Assembly (NCBI RefSeq): GCF_018417595.1
Contig: NZ_CP070982.1
Span: 2,071,501 to 2,135,500, forward strand
Length of the DNA: 64,000 bases
Reading direction: 5' to 3'
Source: Pseudomonas entomophila
GTDB taxonomy: Bacteria > Pseudomonadota > Gammaproteobacteria > Pseudomonadales > Pseudomonadaceae
Under the pieces are notes generated by a model. It did no database searches, was not told the origin of the DNA, and saw nothing but the letters and a program-made list of their open reading frames with translations. Shown piece by piece: positions 30,520 through 38,301 of the stretch. The position numbers and the translations under genes were made by a program. Every line of letters starts with the position of its first letter. Within the stretch, counting starts at the first letter, position 1.

Positions 30520-31599
30520 CTACAAGGCTTGCAAGCGATCCTGCAATCGCCCGGTGGCGATCAGCTCGAGCAACTCGTCGCCCAGGCGCCGGCTTTCGGC
30601 GATGGCCTGGTACCAGTAGCGCTTGCGGCCGGGGGCGTCGCCCATGAAGCGCTTGAAGTCGTTGCGGTCGGGCAGCTTGCCATAAGGCAGGGCGGCCAGG
30701 TACTGCGCCGAGGGGGTCATCAGCAGTACGTTGCGCAGGCGCGTGGCGTCGCCCTTGCGCCAGGGCAGGGCCTTGTCGAACCAGCCGGGCACCACCTTGT
30801 CGGTGAAGTGCGGGTAGAGCACCAGGTCGTCGCCGCGGTAGGGCAGGTCGAGGTGGTAGTCGAGCAAGCCGCCGTCGCGGTAGGTGCCCGCACCCGCGCC
30901 GGGGATGTCGCGCACGCCTTCCATGACCATCGGGATCGAGCCCGAGGCGAGCAGGGCGTGGCGCAGGTTGGCCAGGTCCAGCGGCAGGTTGCGCGAGGGG
31001 AAGTCGGTGAGCGCCTCCAAGGGCGGCGCCTCGCGCACATCATGCAGGATGACCCTCTCGAAGTGCCGCCCAAGGCGCTCGCGCCCCAGCAGGTTGCTGG
31101 CGATCACCGAGCCCAGGCCCATGCCGAGGCGGCCGCGGTGGTCGTGGGCCAGCTGGCCATGGCTCTTCACCACCAGGATGTTCAGGCGGTAGTGCGGGTT
31201 GGCGAGGATCTGCCCGTCGCGGCCTTGCAACAGGTCGTCGAGCATGCGCTGGCTGCTCTGGCTGATCTCTTTGGGTGTCACGCCCTTGGCGAAGTCCTGT
31301 TCGGTGTACAGCTCGCCGAGGCGGCGCAGGCCGGCGACCGGGTCGTCGAGGCAGGCGCTGGCGAAGCGCCAGGAGCCGATCGAGGCACCGATCAGCGCGC
31401 GCTGGCGTGGCGCCGACGGCAGCCATTCACCGAACAGCGCCAGGTCCAGGCCCTGGATGCCCAGTGGCTTGGGGCCGCCGGCCGCGCCCGGTAGCACACC
31501 GACATCGGCTGCCTGCAGGCCGCGCTCACGGATCTGCCGCAGGGCGCGGTGGCCGGCCTTGAAGGTCAGGGCGGGGTACTTGATGTGGATGGCGCTCAT
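30520..31599 (-). CDS. Patatin-like phospholipase family protein
   Basis: A 359-aa protein with the patatin features in order: glycine-rich oxyanion segment [11 protein letters not shown] (about 37-47), nucleophile elbow GASIGSW with Ser73, and the catalytic Asp in [10 protein letters not shown] (about 240). A Ser-Asp dyad hydrolysing lipid or ester bonds is thus expected. No signal peptide is visible, so it is probably cytoplasmic. The product and substrate are unknown. It follows queD closely on the same strand, but functions seem unrelated. Confidence 0.8.
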   Translation of the reverse strand: MSAIHIKYPALTFKAGHRALRQIRERGLQAADVGVLPGAAGGPKPLGIQGLDLALFGEWLPSAPRQRALIGASIGSWRFASACLDDPVAGLRRLGELYTEQDFAKGVTPKEISQSSQRMLDDLLQGRDGQILANPHYRLNILVVKSHGQLAHDHRGRLGMGLGSVIASNLLGRERLGRHFERVILHDVREAPPLEALTDFPSRNLPLDLANLRHALLASGSIPMVMEGVRDIPGAGAGTYRDGGLLDYHLDLPYRGDDLVLYPHFTDKVVPGWFDKALPWRKGDATRLRNVLLMTPSAQYLAALPYGKLPDRNDFKRFMGDAPGRKRYWYQAIAESRRLGDELLELIATGRLQDRLQAL

Positions 31600-31645
31600 G
31601 GCAGGATCTCGAGCAATGCAGGCGGCTCATTATAGGGGCAGATGG

Positions 31646-31695
31646 CCCATCGCGGATGAACACGCCCCGTAGGAGCGGATTCATCCGCGATGAGG
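31646..31695. repeat. REP element with partial inverted partner
   Basis: GTAGGAGCGGATTCATCCGCGATGA at 31669-31693 with a short opposing copy ATCGCGGATGAA at 31649-31660. Confidence 0.7.
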
Positions 31696-31815
31696 CCGGT
31701 ACAGGCCCGCCAGCCAACTGCGCTATCATGCGGCCAGCTGTTTTCAGGTTGAGTTAAGGACTCCCGGTTAGTCTTGATCCCGTAGACAACTTGCACACCC
31801 CGATGGAGTGACCCC

Positions 31816-32124
31816 ATGAAAACTTTGACTGCCCTGTTCACCGCCGCCACTCTCGCTTTCGCTGCCAACGCCGCCTTCGCCAAGGACGTACAGCCCGATG
31901 AGGTGGTCAAGCTGGTCAACGCCAAGACCATCAAGTCGCTGGACGAGCTGAAGGCCGTCGCCGTGGCCAAGCACCCGGGCTCCACCGTCACCGACAGCGA
32001 ACTCGAGGACGAATACGGCCGCTACATCTACAAGGTCGAACTGCGCGACGCACAGAACGTCGAGTGGGACGTCGACCTGGACGCCAAGACTGGTGAAGTA
32101 CTGAAGGATGCGCGAGACAACTGA
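31816..32124 (+). CDS. PepSY domain periplasmic protein (BqsP/Q-like)
   Basis: A 102-aa exported protein: signal peptide (residues 1-22, ending NAAFA) and one PepSY domain (DVQPDEVVKLVNA, YKVELRD, WDVDLDAKTGEVLKD). PepSY proteins may modulate proteases or bind metal. It starts a four-gene run PepSY-PepSY-response regulator-kinase, the arrangement I know from the P. aeruginosa bqs/car operon (PA2656-PA2659). Its stop overlaps the next ATG (TGATG). Confidence 0.85.
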   Translation: MKTLTALFTAATLAFAANAAFAKDVQPDEVVKLVNAKTIKSLDELKAVAVAKHPGSTVTDSELEDEYGRYIYKVELRDAQNVEWDVDLDAKTGEVLKDARDN

Positions 32125-32438
32125 TGCGTGAGTTACCGCGAACGGCGCGCTACCTGGCCCTGGCTCTGATGGCCGTCTGTTCGCTGGCCGCCGCCCGCGA
32201 CCTGGACCAGGACGAGGCGCTGGCGCTGCGCCAGCAAGGTATCATCCTGCCACTCGAGCAACTGCTCGAGGCCGCCCTGGGGCGTTACCCCGGGGCGCGC
32301 CTGCTGGAGGCGGAGCTGGAAGAGAAGCACGAGCGCTACGAATACGAAGTCGAGCTGCTGACCCCAGAGGGCGTGGTGCGCGAGATCAAGCTGGACGCGC
32401 GCACCGGCGCGCTGCTCAAAGACGAGGAAGACGACTGA
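32124..32438 (+). CDS. Second PepSY domain periplasmic protein
   Basis: A 104-aa protein paralogous to its upstream neighbour: signal peptide (residues 1-23, LAAARD) and a PepSY domain with YEVELLTPEGVVREIKLDA and ARTGALLKDEEDD. The very acidic C-terminus could bind divalent cations. It overlaps the preceding gene by 1 bp and abuts the response regulator ATG. Confidence 0.83.
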   Translation: MRELPRTARYLALALMAVCSLAAARDLDQDEALALRQQGIILPLEQLLEAALGRYPGARLLEAELEEKHERYEYEVELLTPEGVVREIKLDARTGALLKDEEDD

Positions 32439-33107
32439 ATGCGCCTGTTGCTGGTCGAAGACAATGTGCCCCTGGCCGATGAGCTGACTACCACGCTGCA
32501 GCGCCAGGGCTATGCCGTGGACTGGCTGGCTGATGGCCGCGATGCGGTGTACCAGGGCCAGAGCGAGCCCTATGACCTGATCGTGCTCGACCTCGGCCTG
32601 CCGGGCCTGCCGGGGCTCGAGGTGCTGGCGCAATGGCGCGCGGCGAACCTGGTCACGCCTGTGCTGATCCTCACCGCCCGTGGCTCCTGGGCCGAGCGCA
32701 TCGAAGGGCTCAAGGCCGGGGCCGACGACTACCTGACCAAACCCTTCCACCCGGAAGAGCTGCAACTGCGCATCCAGGCACTGTTGCGCCGCGCCAAGGG
32801 GCTGGCCAACCAGCCCACGCTGGAGGCCGCCGGCCTGCACCTGGACGAGTCGCGCCAGTGCGTCAGCCGCGAGGGTGTCGATATCCAGCTGACTGCCGCC
32901 GAGTTCCGCCTGTTGCGCTACTTCATGCTGCACCCGGGCCAGGTGCTGTCCAAGAGCCACCTGGCCGAGCACCTCTACGATGGCGAGACCGAGCGTGATT
33001 CCAACGTGCTCGAAGTGCACGTCAACCACCTGCGGCGCAAGCTTGGGCGCAGTGTGATCGAGACCCGTCGCGGCCAAGGCTATGTGTACGCCGGGAGTGC
33101 TGCGTGA
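32439..33107 (+). CDS. OmpR-family response regulator (BqsR/CarR-like)
   Basis: A 222-aa two-component regulator. Receiver domain: acidic pair E7-D8, phospho-acceptor Asp51 (VLDLGLPG), Thr79 and Lys101 (TKPF). C-terminal OmpR winged helix (about 130-220) with [12 protein letters not shown] and [16 protein letters not shown]. The last codons overlap the kinase GTG. By synteny with two PepSY genes the closest known system is BqsR/CarR, which responds to Fe(II) or Ca(II) in P. aeruginosa; orthology is inferred from gene order. Confidence 0.92.
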   Translation: MRLLLVEDNVPLADELTTTLQRQGYAVDWLADGRDAVYQGQSEPYDLIVLDLGLPGLPGLEVLAQWRAANLVTPVLILTARGSWAERIEGLKAGADDYLTKPFHPEELQLRIQALLRRAKGLANQPTLEAAGLHLDESRQCVSREGVDIQLTAAEFRLLRYFMLHPGQVLSKSHLAEHLYDGETERDSNVLEVHVNHLRRKLGRSVIETRRGQGYVYAGSAA

Positions 33108-34426
33108 AGTCGATCCAGGCGCGCCTGAGCCTGGGGCTGGTGGCGGTGCTGGTGGTGGTCGGCCTGGCGTTGGCGCAACTGACCCTGTGGCTGTTCGAGG
33201 CCGGGCTGCAGCGTTACCTGGAAACCGGCCTGCGCCAGGAAAGCGAAAACCTGCTGGTGGCGCTGGTGCGCGGGCCGTCCGGTTTGCAGTTGGACGAGCG
33301 GCGCATCTCCTCGGCGTACCAGCGGCCGTTCTCGGGTTATTACTTCCGCATCGATTTCGACCAGGGCACCTGGCGCTCACGCTCGTTGTGGGACCTGGAC
33401 ATGCCCAAGCCTGGCAAGCCGGGTTTGGACGATGGCCATGAACTGGGCCCGGAGGGTCAGCATTTGCTGGCCTATCGCGGTGATTACCGACGCCTGGGGC
33501 AGGATATTTCCATCAGCGTCGCCCAGGATTATTCCCCCGTCCGCGAAGGCTTCCGGCGCATGCAGCAGATCGGCCTGGGCATGGGCCTGGTGGCGCTGGT
33601 GCTGGTGCTGGTGCTGCAACGCATCACCGTGACCCGCTCGCTGCGCCCGCTGGAGCGGGCGCGCCGGCAGATCGCCCAGTTGCAGCAGGGGCAGCGTTCG
33701 CAACTCGACGCCGAGGTGCCCAGCGAGCTGCAGCCGCTGGTCGACCAGATCAACCATTTGCTGGCGCACACCGAAGACAGCCTGCGCCGTTCGCGCAATG
33801 CCCTGGGCAACCTGGGGCATGCGCTGAAAACGCCGCTGGCGGTGCTGCTCAGTTTGGCGTCCAGTGAGCGTTTGCAGGCGCTGCCCGAGGTGCGCGCGCA
33901 GATGCGTGAGCAGTTGGAACAGATCCAGCAGCGTCTGGCCCGCGAGCTCAACCGCGCACGCCTGGCCGGGGATGCGTTGCCCGGCGCGCAGTTCGATTGC
34001 GACGCCGAACTGCCGGGGTTGCTGGCCACCTTGGGCATGATCCATGGCGAAGGCTTGTTGCTCGAGCGCGACGTGGCGCCGGGCCTGCTGTTGCCCTGGG
34101 ATCGCGAAGACCTGCTGGAACTGCTCGGCAATTTGCTGGACAACGCCTGCAAGTGGGCCGACAGCGAGGTGCGGTTGGGCATTGCAGCGACGAAAGCGGG
34201 CTACCGGTTGTGGGTCGATGACGATGGTCCGGGCATCCCCGAGGCGCAGCGCCTGCAAGTGCTCGAGCGGGGTTCGCGGTTGGACGAGCAGGTTGACGGT
34301 CATGGCCTTGGCCTGGGCATAGTGCGCGATATTGTCGAGGCCTGGGACGGGCGAATCGCGTTGCTGGAAAGCCCGCAGGGCGGTTTGCGGGTCAGTATCG
34401 AGTTGCCCCGCAAGGGGGCATTGTAG
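33104..34426 (+). CDS. Sensor histidine kinase (BqsS/CarS-like)
   Basis: A 440-aa inner-membrane kinase. Transmembrane helix 1 spans about 8-31, a periplasmic sensor about 32-153, and helix 2 about 155-172, followed by HAMP, DHp with His239 ([10 protein letters not shown]) and the ATPase domain ([27 protein letters not shown]). It begins with GTG overlapping the regulator stop (GTGA). BqsS of P. aeruginosa is reported to sense Fe(II) through an RExxE motif; the periplasmic part here has RQESE (44-48) but no exact RExxE, so the signal may differ. Confidence 0.92.
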   Translation: MKSIQARLSLGLVAVLVVVGLALAQLTLWLFEAGLQRYLETGLRQESENLLVALVRGPSGLQLDERRISSAYQRPFSGYYFRIDFDQGTWRSRSLWDLDMPKPGKPGLDDGHELGPEGQHLLAYRGDYRRLGQDISISVAQDYSPVREGFRRMQQIGLGMGLVALVLVLVLQRITVTRSLRPLERARRQIAQLQQGQRSQLDAEVPSELQPLVDQINHLLAHTEDSLRRSRNALGNLGHALKTPLAVLLSLASSERLQALPEVRAQMREQLEQIQQRLARELNRARLAGDALPGAQFDCDAELPGLLATLGMIHGEGLLLERDVAPGLLLPWDREDLLELLGNLLDNACKWADSEVRLGIAATKAGYRLWVDDDGPGIPEAQRLQVLERGSRLDEQVDGHGLGLGIVRDIVEAWDGRIALLESPQGGLRVSIELPRKGAL

Positions 34427-34610
34427 GAGCGGGGGGGGGGGGGGGGGGGGGCCCCCCCCCCCCCCGCGGGGGGGGGGGGGCGGGGGGCCGCGGGGGGGGG
34501 GGGGGGGGGGGCGCGGGCCGGGGGGGGCGGGGGGGGGGGGGGGGGGGGCGGGCCCGGCCCGGGGGGGCGGGGGTGATCGCGGCTGAAGCCGCTCCTACAG
34601 GGGTACGGAT
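34421..34610. repeat. REP inverted pair interrupted by a G/C-only artefact
   Basis: TGTAGGAGCG at 34422-34431 opens a REP copy and GATCGCGGCTGAAGCCGCTC (34575-34594), then CTACAG, closes the inverse copy. The interior is replaced by the homopolymer tract. Confidence 0.75.
34430..34573. other. Low-complexity G/C-only tract, probable sequencing artefact
   Basis: 144 consecutive bases contain no A or T and consist mainly of runs of ten or more G. No biological Pseudomonas sequence I know looks like this, and it falls exactly where the interior of a REP hairpin should be. Do not annotate genes here. Confidence 0.9.
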
Positions 34611-34758
34611 CAACCCTGCAAAAAAATTGCAGTACAGCCGCAGTTTTTTGAATTGGCCGTCCCGACACCCGCCGGGCAAAATCCGCTGCCATGAAACCCT
34701 TCGGTTTCCATCTCTCCATGGACGGAGCCCCTTGCGCCACCGCATTGCGCAACACAGG

Positions 34759-34789
34759 GCCCAGGCCGGTCGCGCTGGGCTTTCTTTTT
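34759..34789 (+). terminator. Intrinsic terminator upstream of the HPP gene
   Basis: Stem GCCCAG / CTGGGC, with partial internal GGCCGG pairing, then TTTCTTTTT. It lies 350 nt after the kinase gene and just 30 nt before the HPP start codon. Confidence 0.7.
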
Positions 34790-34818
34790 GATCAGAAGAA
34801 CACGACCCGAAAATCCCG

Positions 34819-35976
34819 ATGCTTGCCTCGCGTCCCGACACCCGCTTGCAACGCCTGCTCCCGGCGCCCTTGAACATCCCACCCAAAGAATGGTTGCGCG
34901 CCGGTGTCGGCGCGCTGCTCGGCCTGTTCCTCGCCGGTTACCTGTGCAGCCTCGTCTATGGTCCATCCATCGCCTTGCACCTGCTCGGCCCGCTGGCGGC
35001 CTCGGCGGTGCTGGTGTTCGCCGTGCACTCCGGGCCCTTGGCCCAGCCCTGGCCGGTACTTGGCAGTTACGTCCTGGCCGGGGTCGTGGGGCTGGCCATG
35101 CGCCAGGGTTTCGGTGATGGGCTGTGGGTCGCGGCGGCTGCGCTGGGCATCGCGATCCTGTTGATGTGCCTGTTGCGCTGCCTGCACCCGCCCGGTGGTG
35201 GCGTTGCCGTGAGCGCGGTGCTGGCCGACCCGGGGCTGGTGGCGCTGGGCGATCATCTGCTTGAGCCGGTGCTGCTCAATGCCATGGTGTTGGTTGCCGT
35301 GGCGGTGCTGTACAACCGCCTCACCGGTGTGCGCTACCCAAAGGGCGCAGTGCCGCGCAAGGACCTTCACCACACTCGCGATCCACTGCCCAGCGAACGG
35401 GTTGGGATCAGCAGCGCCGACCTTGACCTGGCCCTGGCGGACATCGGCGAGTTCGTCGACGTCACCCGCGACGAGCTCGAACGCATTGTCCTGGCCACCG
35501 AACAGCATGCCTTGCAGCGCAGCCTGGGCGGCATCGATGCCGGGGCGGTGATGTCCCGCGATGTGCAGCTGGCAACGCCCGGCATGACTCTTGAGCAGGC
35601 CTGGAAGCTGCTGGCCAGCCACCACCTGCAGACTTTGCCGGTGCTGGACGAGGGGCGCCTGGTAGGCCTCGTCGGCGTCGCCGATCTGCTCGAGGCGGCC
35701 ATGGCGCGTGGATGCATCCGCTGGCGCAACCTGTTGCGACGCCAGCCCGTGCGCCTGGAGCAGGTGATGAACCGCCAGGTGGTCAGCGTTACCCCCCTGC
35801 ACCCGCTGGAACGCCTGTTGCCCTTGCTCGGTGAACAGGGCCGGCACTGCCTGCCAGTGCTGGACGGCGAGCGTCTGGTCGGCGTGATCACCCAGACCGA
35901 CCTGATCGCCGCCCTCAAGCGGCACCTGCTGACCGCCGCCGCGCAGGGCTCAGATCAGCGGGTCCCAGCGTTGTGA
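34819..35976 (+). CDS. HPP family membrane protein with two CBS domains
   Basis: A 385-aa protein. The N-terminal half (about 25-170) has four or five transmembrane helices with the family's HPPGGGVA motif in the loop after CLLRCL. The C-terminal half holds two CBS domains (about 240-295 and 315-375; VMSRDVQLATPGMTLEQAW and VMNRQVVSVTPLHPLERLL), which usually bind adenine nucleotides. HPP proteins are membrane proteins, some linked to nitrite transport in plastids; the substrate here is unknown. Its 3' end overlaps the convergent LysR gene by 27 bp. Confidence 0.87.
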   Translation: MLASRPDTRLQRLLPAPLNIPPKEWLRAGVGALLGLFLAGYLCSLVYGPSIALHLLGPLAASAVLVFAVHSGPLAQPWPVLGSYVLAGVVGLAMRQGFGDGLWVAAAALGIAILLMCLLRCLHPPGGGVAVSAVLADPGLVALGDHLLEPVLLNAMVLVAVAVLYNRLTGVRYPKGAVPRKDLHHTRDPLPSERVGISSADLDLALADIGEFVDVTRDELERIVLATEQHALQRSLGGIDAGAVMSRDVQLATPGMTLEQAWKLLASHHLQTLPVLDEGRLVGLVGVADLLEAAMARGCIRWRNLLRRQPVRLEQVMNRQVVSVTPLHPLERLLPLLGEQGRHCLPVLDGERLVGVITQTDLIAALKRHLLTAAAQGSDQRVPAL

Positions 35977-36816
35977 CCAGTCGCTCTCGCCGGCCGCGAC
36001 CAGCCGGCGCAGGATGGCGAAGGCCTGTTGCAGGGCCGCGCTGTCACGCTCGCGGGCATAGACCAGATAGGTCGGGTAGGTGAACTCCGGCGCCTGGGGC
36101 ACCCGCTCGAACACCCCGTTCTGCAAGTAAGCCTGCACCACGCGGGTACGGAAGTAGCCACTGCCGCCACGGTCGAGGATGAACTGCAGCGCCAGCGGCC
36201 CGAGGTTGAAGCTCAGCGGCGCGCGGGCCAGGTCGGGCAGGGCGGCGTCGTGGCGGCGGCGAAAGGCGGCGCCCCAGTCGATGTAGACATAGGGCTCGGG
36301 CTGGTCGACCCGGCGGATGCGGATCAGCTTTTCCTCCATCAACTGTTCCACCTGCAGGCCCGGGCCGTACGTTGGCTGGTAGACCAGCGCGGCGTCCAGC
36401 AGCCCCATCTCCACCTTGCGCAACAGCGACTCACCGTCGCTGACTTCGCTGCGGATGGCATGGTTGGGCATCTCCTGGTGCAGGGCGCCGACCCAGTCGA
36501 GCATCATCGGGTTGCCCAGGCTCACTTCGCCGCCCACATGCAGCACTTGCTGGCAGCCTTGTGGCAGCGGCAGGTCCCGGCGTGCGGCTTCCCAGGTCTG
36601 CACCAGCTGGTTGGCGTAGCTGACGAACGCCTCGCCGTCGGCGGTCAGGCTGGCGCCGCTGCGGCTGCGCACGAACAACTGGCAGCCCAGTTGCTGCTCC
36701 AGGCGCTGCACGCGGGCAGTGATGGCGGTCTGCGACACGAACAGGCGCTCGGCGGCGGCCACAAGGCTGCCGCAGCGGACGATTTCCAGGAAAGTACGGG
36801 CCTGATCGATGTCCAT
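35950..36816 (-). CDS. LysR-family transcriptional regulator
   Basis: A 288-aa regulator with N-terminal winged helix (MDIDQARTFLEIVRCGSLVAA, then LFVSQTAITARVQRLEQQLG) and a periplasmic-binding-like effector domain. It overlaps the convergent HPP gene end, and its target is not obvious since its upstream neighbour, the LRR kinase gene, is transcribed in the same direction 60 bp away. Confidence 0.9.
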   Translation of the reverse strand: MDIDQARTFLEIVRCGSLVAAAERLFVSQTAITARVQRLEQQLGCQLFVRSRSGASLTADGEAFVSYANQLVQTWEAARRDLPLPQGCQQVLHVGGEVSLGNPMMLDWVGALHQEMPNHAIRSEVSDGESLLRKVEMGLLDAALVYQPTYGPGLQVEQLMEEKLIRIRRVDQPEPYVYIDWGAAFRRRHDAALPDLARAPLSFNLGPLALQFILDRGGSGYFRTRVVQAYLQNGVFERVPQAPEFTYPTYLVYARERDSAALQQAFAILRRLVAAGESDWSQRWDPLI

Positions 36817-36878
36817 GGCGGGCTCTAGGGGGGAGGGGCATCCATTCTAGAGCCTTTGCCCCGAAATGGGGCAGGCAA

Positions 36879-38147
36879 TCAGTCCGACAGCCTGTCCAGC
36901 AGTTCGCTGAACAGCGGCCGATGCGTCACGTCGGGGTGCTGGCAACGCCGGGCCAAGACGTGCAGCACCTTGTCGTTTTCAGGGCAATGCGCCAGCAGCT
37001 CTTCCAGCAGGATGCCAAAGGCGCGGACTTCCAGGCGCTCGAGGGCCCGCGCCTGGGGGTGGAACGACGCCGCGCCGAAGTCGCCCAGCAGACACTGGCC
37101 GTCGTCGTCGAACAGTATGTTGTGGGCATACAGGTCGCCATGGCTCAGGCCGCGCCCGTGCAGGTGCGCGCACACCGAGGCGATGCCGCTGGCCAGTCGA
37201 CGCACACCGGCCAGGGGCAGCGTGATCGTTTCGGCATAGCGGTCGCGGGTGCAGCTGTCGAGGCTGGGGGGGCCGGCAAGGTTGCGCCAGTGCGGGGCGA
37301 TCAGGTGCATCACCAGGGCCGGCAGCTGTTGTGGATGATCATCGATGCGGCCGGCCAGGCGCACCAGGTTCGGATGATCGCCGGCAGCGATGCAGGCGCT
37401 CATTTCCGCCAGGGGGGAGCCATCGCTGGTGAGCGCGCCCTTGTACAGCTTGACCGCCATCGGCGCATCCTGGCACATGGCACGGTGGATCACGCCGGAG
37501 GCGCCTTGGCCCAACACCTGTTCGAGGTGAACATCCCGCCAGGCGATCCGTGGGCAGTGGCCCTCGTCGGCGGGTGCGACGAAACCCTCCGGCATCGGGT
37601 TGTCGGCATAGGCCAGCCAGGCCAGGCTGGGCATGCGCAGCAACCAATCAGGCAAGGCCGACAAGCGATTGCTGGCGATGCGCAGCAGTTCGAGCCGTTC
37701 GCAGCGGGCGAGGCCCTCGGGCAGGGCGGCGAGGCGGTTGCCGGCGAGCATCAGCTTTTGCAGCCAGGCGCAGTCGCCCAAGGCATCCGGCAGTGTCTCC
37801 AGTGCGTTTTCGGTGAGGATCAGTGCCCGCAGGTTGGCAGGCAGCGCCTGCGCGGTGACGAGCTGGATCTGGTTGTCGCGAAAACCCACCGTTTCGAGGT
37901 TCGCGCAACGTCCCAGCGCCGATGGCAGCTCGGTGAAGCGATTGCCGGAGCAAAACAGCACCTTCAGCCGCGTCAGGCGATGCAGGTCGTCGGGCAATTC
38001 GCTCAGGGCGTTATTGCTGAGGTTGAGCACCTCCAGGCTGTCGGCCAGCGTGAAGATTTCGCGGGGGAATTCGCTCAGGCCCAACTCAAGGTCAAGGCGG
38101 GTGATGCCGCGCAGGCGGCCGGCGCGGAGGTCGTCGAGGTTGTGCAT
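36879..38147 (-). CDS. Leucine-rich repeat protein kinase
   Basis: A 422-aa predicted cytoplasmic protein. Residues about 15-185 form seven or so bacterial leucine-rich repeats (LEVLNLSNNALSELPDDL is one unit). Residues about 205-420 are a Hanks-type kinase: glycine loop GQGASG, ATP Lys in MAVKLYKG, catalytic loop HGDLYAHN (Arg of HRD replaced by Gly) and DFGAAS. All three key residues K, D, D are present, so activity is plausible. No transmembrane helix is seen. ATG 38147 gives MHNLDDLRAG; a further ATG 20 codons upstream is less likely. Confidence 0.87.
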   Translation of the reverse strand: MHNLDDLRAGRLRGITRLDLELGLSEFPREIFTLADSLEVLNLSNNALSELPDDLHRLTRLKVLFCSGNRFTELPSALGRCANLETVGFRDNQIQLVTAQALPANLRALILTENALETLPDALGDCAWLQKLMLAGNRLAALPEGLARCERLELLRIASNRLSALPDWLLRMPSLAWLAYADNPMPEGFVAPADEGHCPRIAWRDVHLEQVLGQGASGVIHRAMCQDAPMAVKLYKGALTSDGSPLAEMSACIAAGDHPNLVRLAGRIDDHPQQLPALVMHLIAPHWRNLAGPPSLDSCTRDRYAETITLPLAGVRRLASGIASVCAHLHGRGLSHGDLYAHNILFDDDGQCLLGDFGAASFHPQARALERLEVRAFGILLEELLAHCPENDKVLHVLARRCQHPDVTHRPLFSELLDRLSD

Positions 38148-38301
38148 GGAACGGGTCTTGAATCGGCGGGCGGCCATTTTAGCCAGATGACCACTGCAAA
38201 TCTGCATATGGGTTGCGACTTAAGTCAAATGGCAGGCTGCAGGCACCGGTCCATACTCGAAGTTCGCCCTTCTATAACAACAAGTACCGGGTTGCGAACC
38301 A

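Larger units (their letters stand above)
34427..34818 (+). promoter_or_regulatory. Leader region of the HPP gene with clustered hairpins
   Basis: After the artefact tract, 34611-34818 is non-coding in appearance. Successive hairpins are visible on the plus strand: GAAACC/GGTTTC with a CTTC loop (34694-34709), CTCC/GGAG (34714-34727), TTGCGC/GCGCAA (34732-34752), and the terminator listed next. The HPP ATG follows 30 nt later with no clear ribosome site. Either a small RNA gene or a terminator-based leader would fit. Confidence 0.4.

Noticed and set aside
34332..34586. Gly/Pro-rich short frame across the G/C block
   Set aside because: Arises from the artefact tract, not real sequence.
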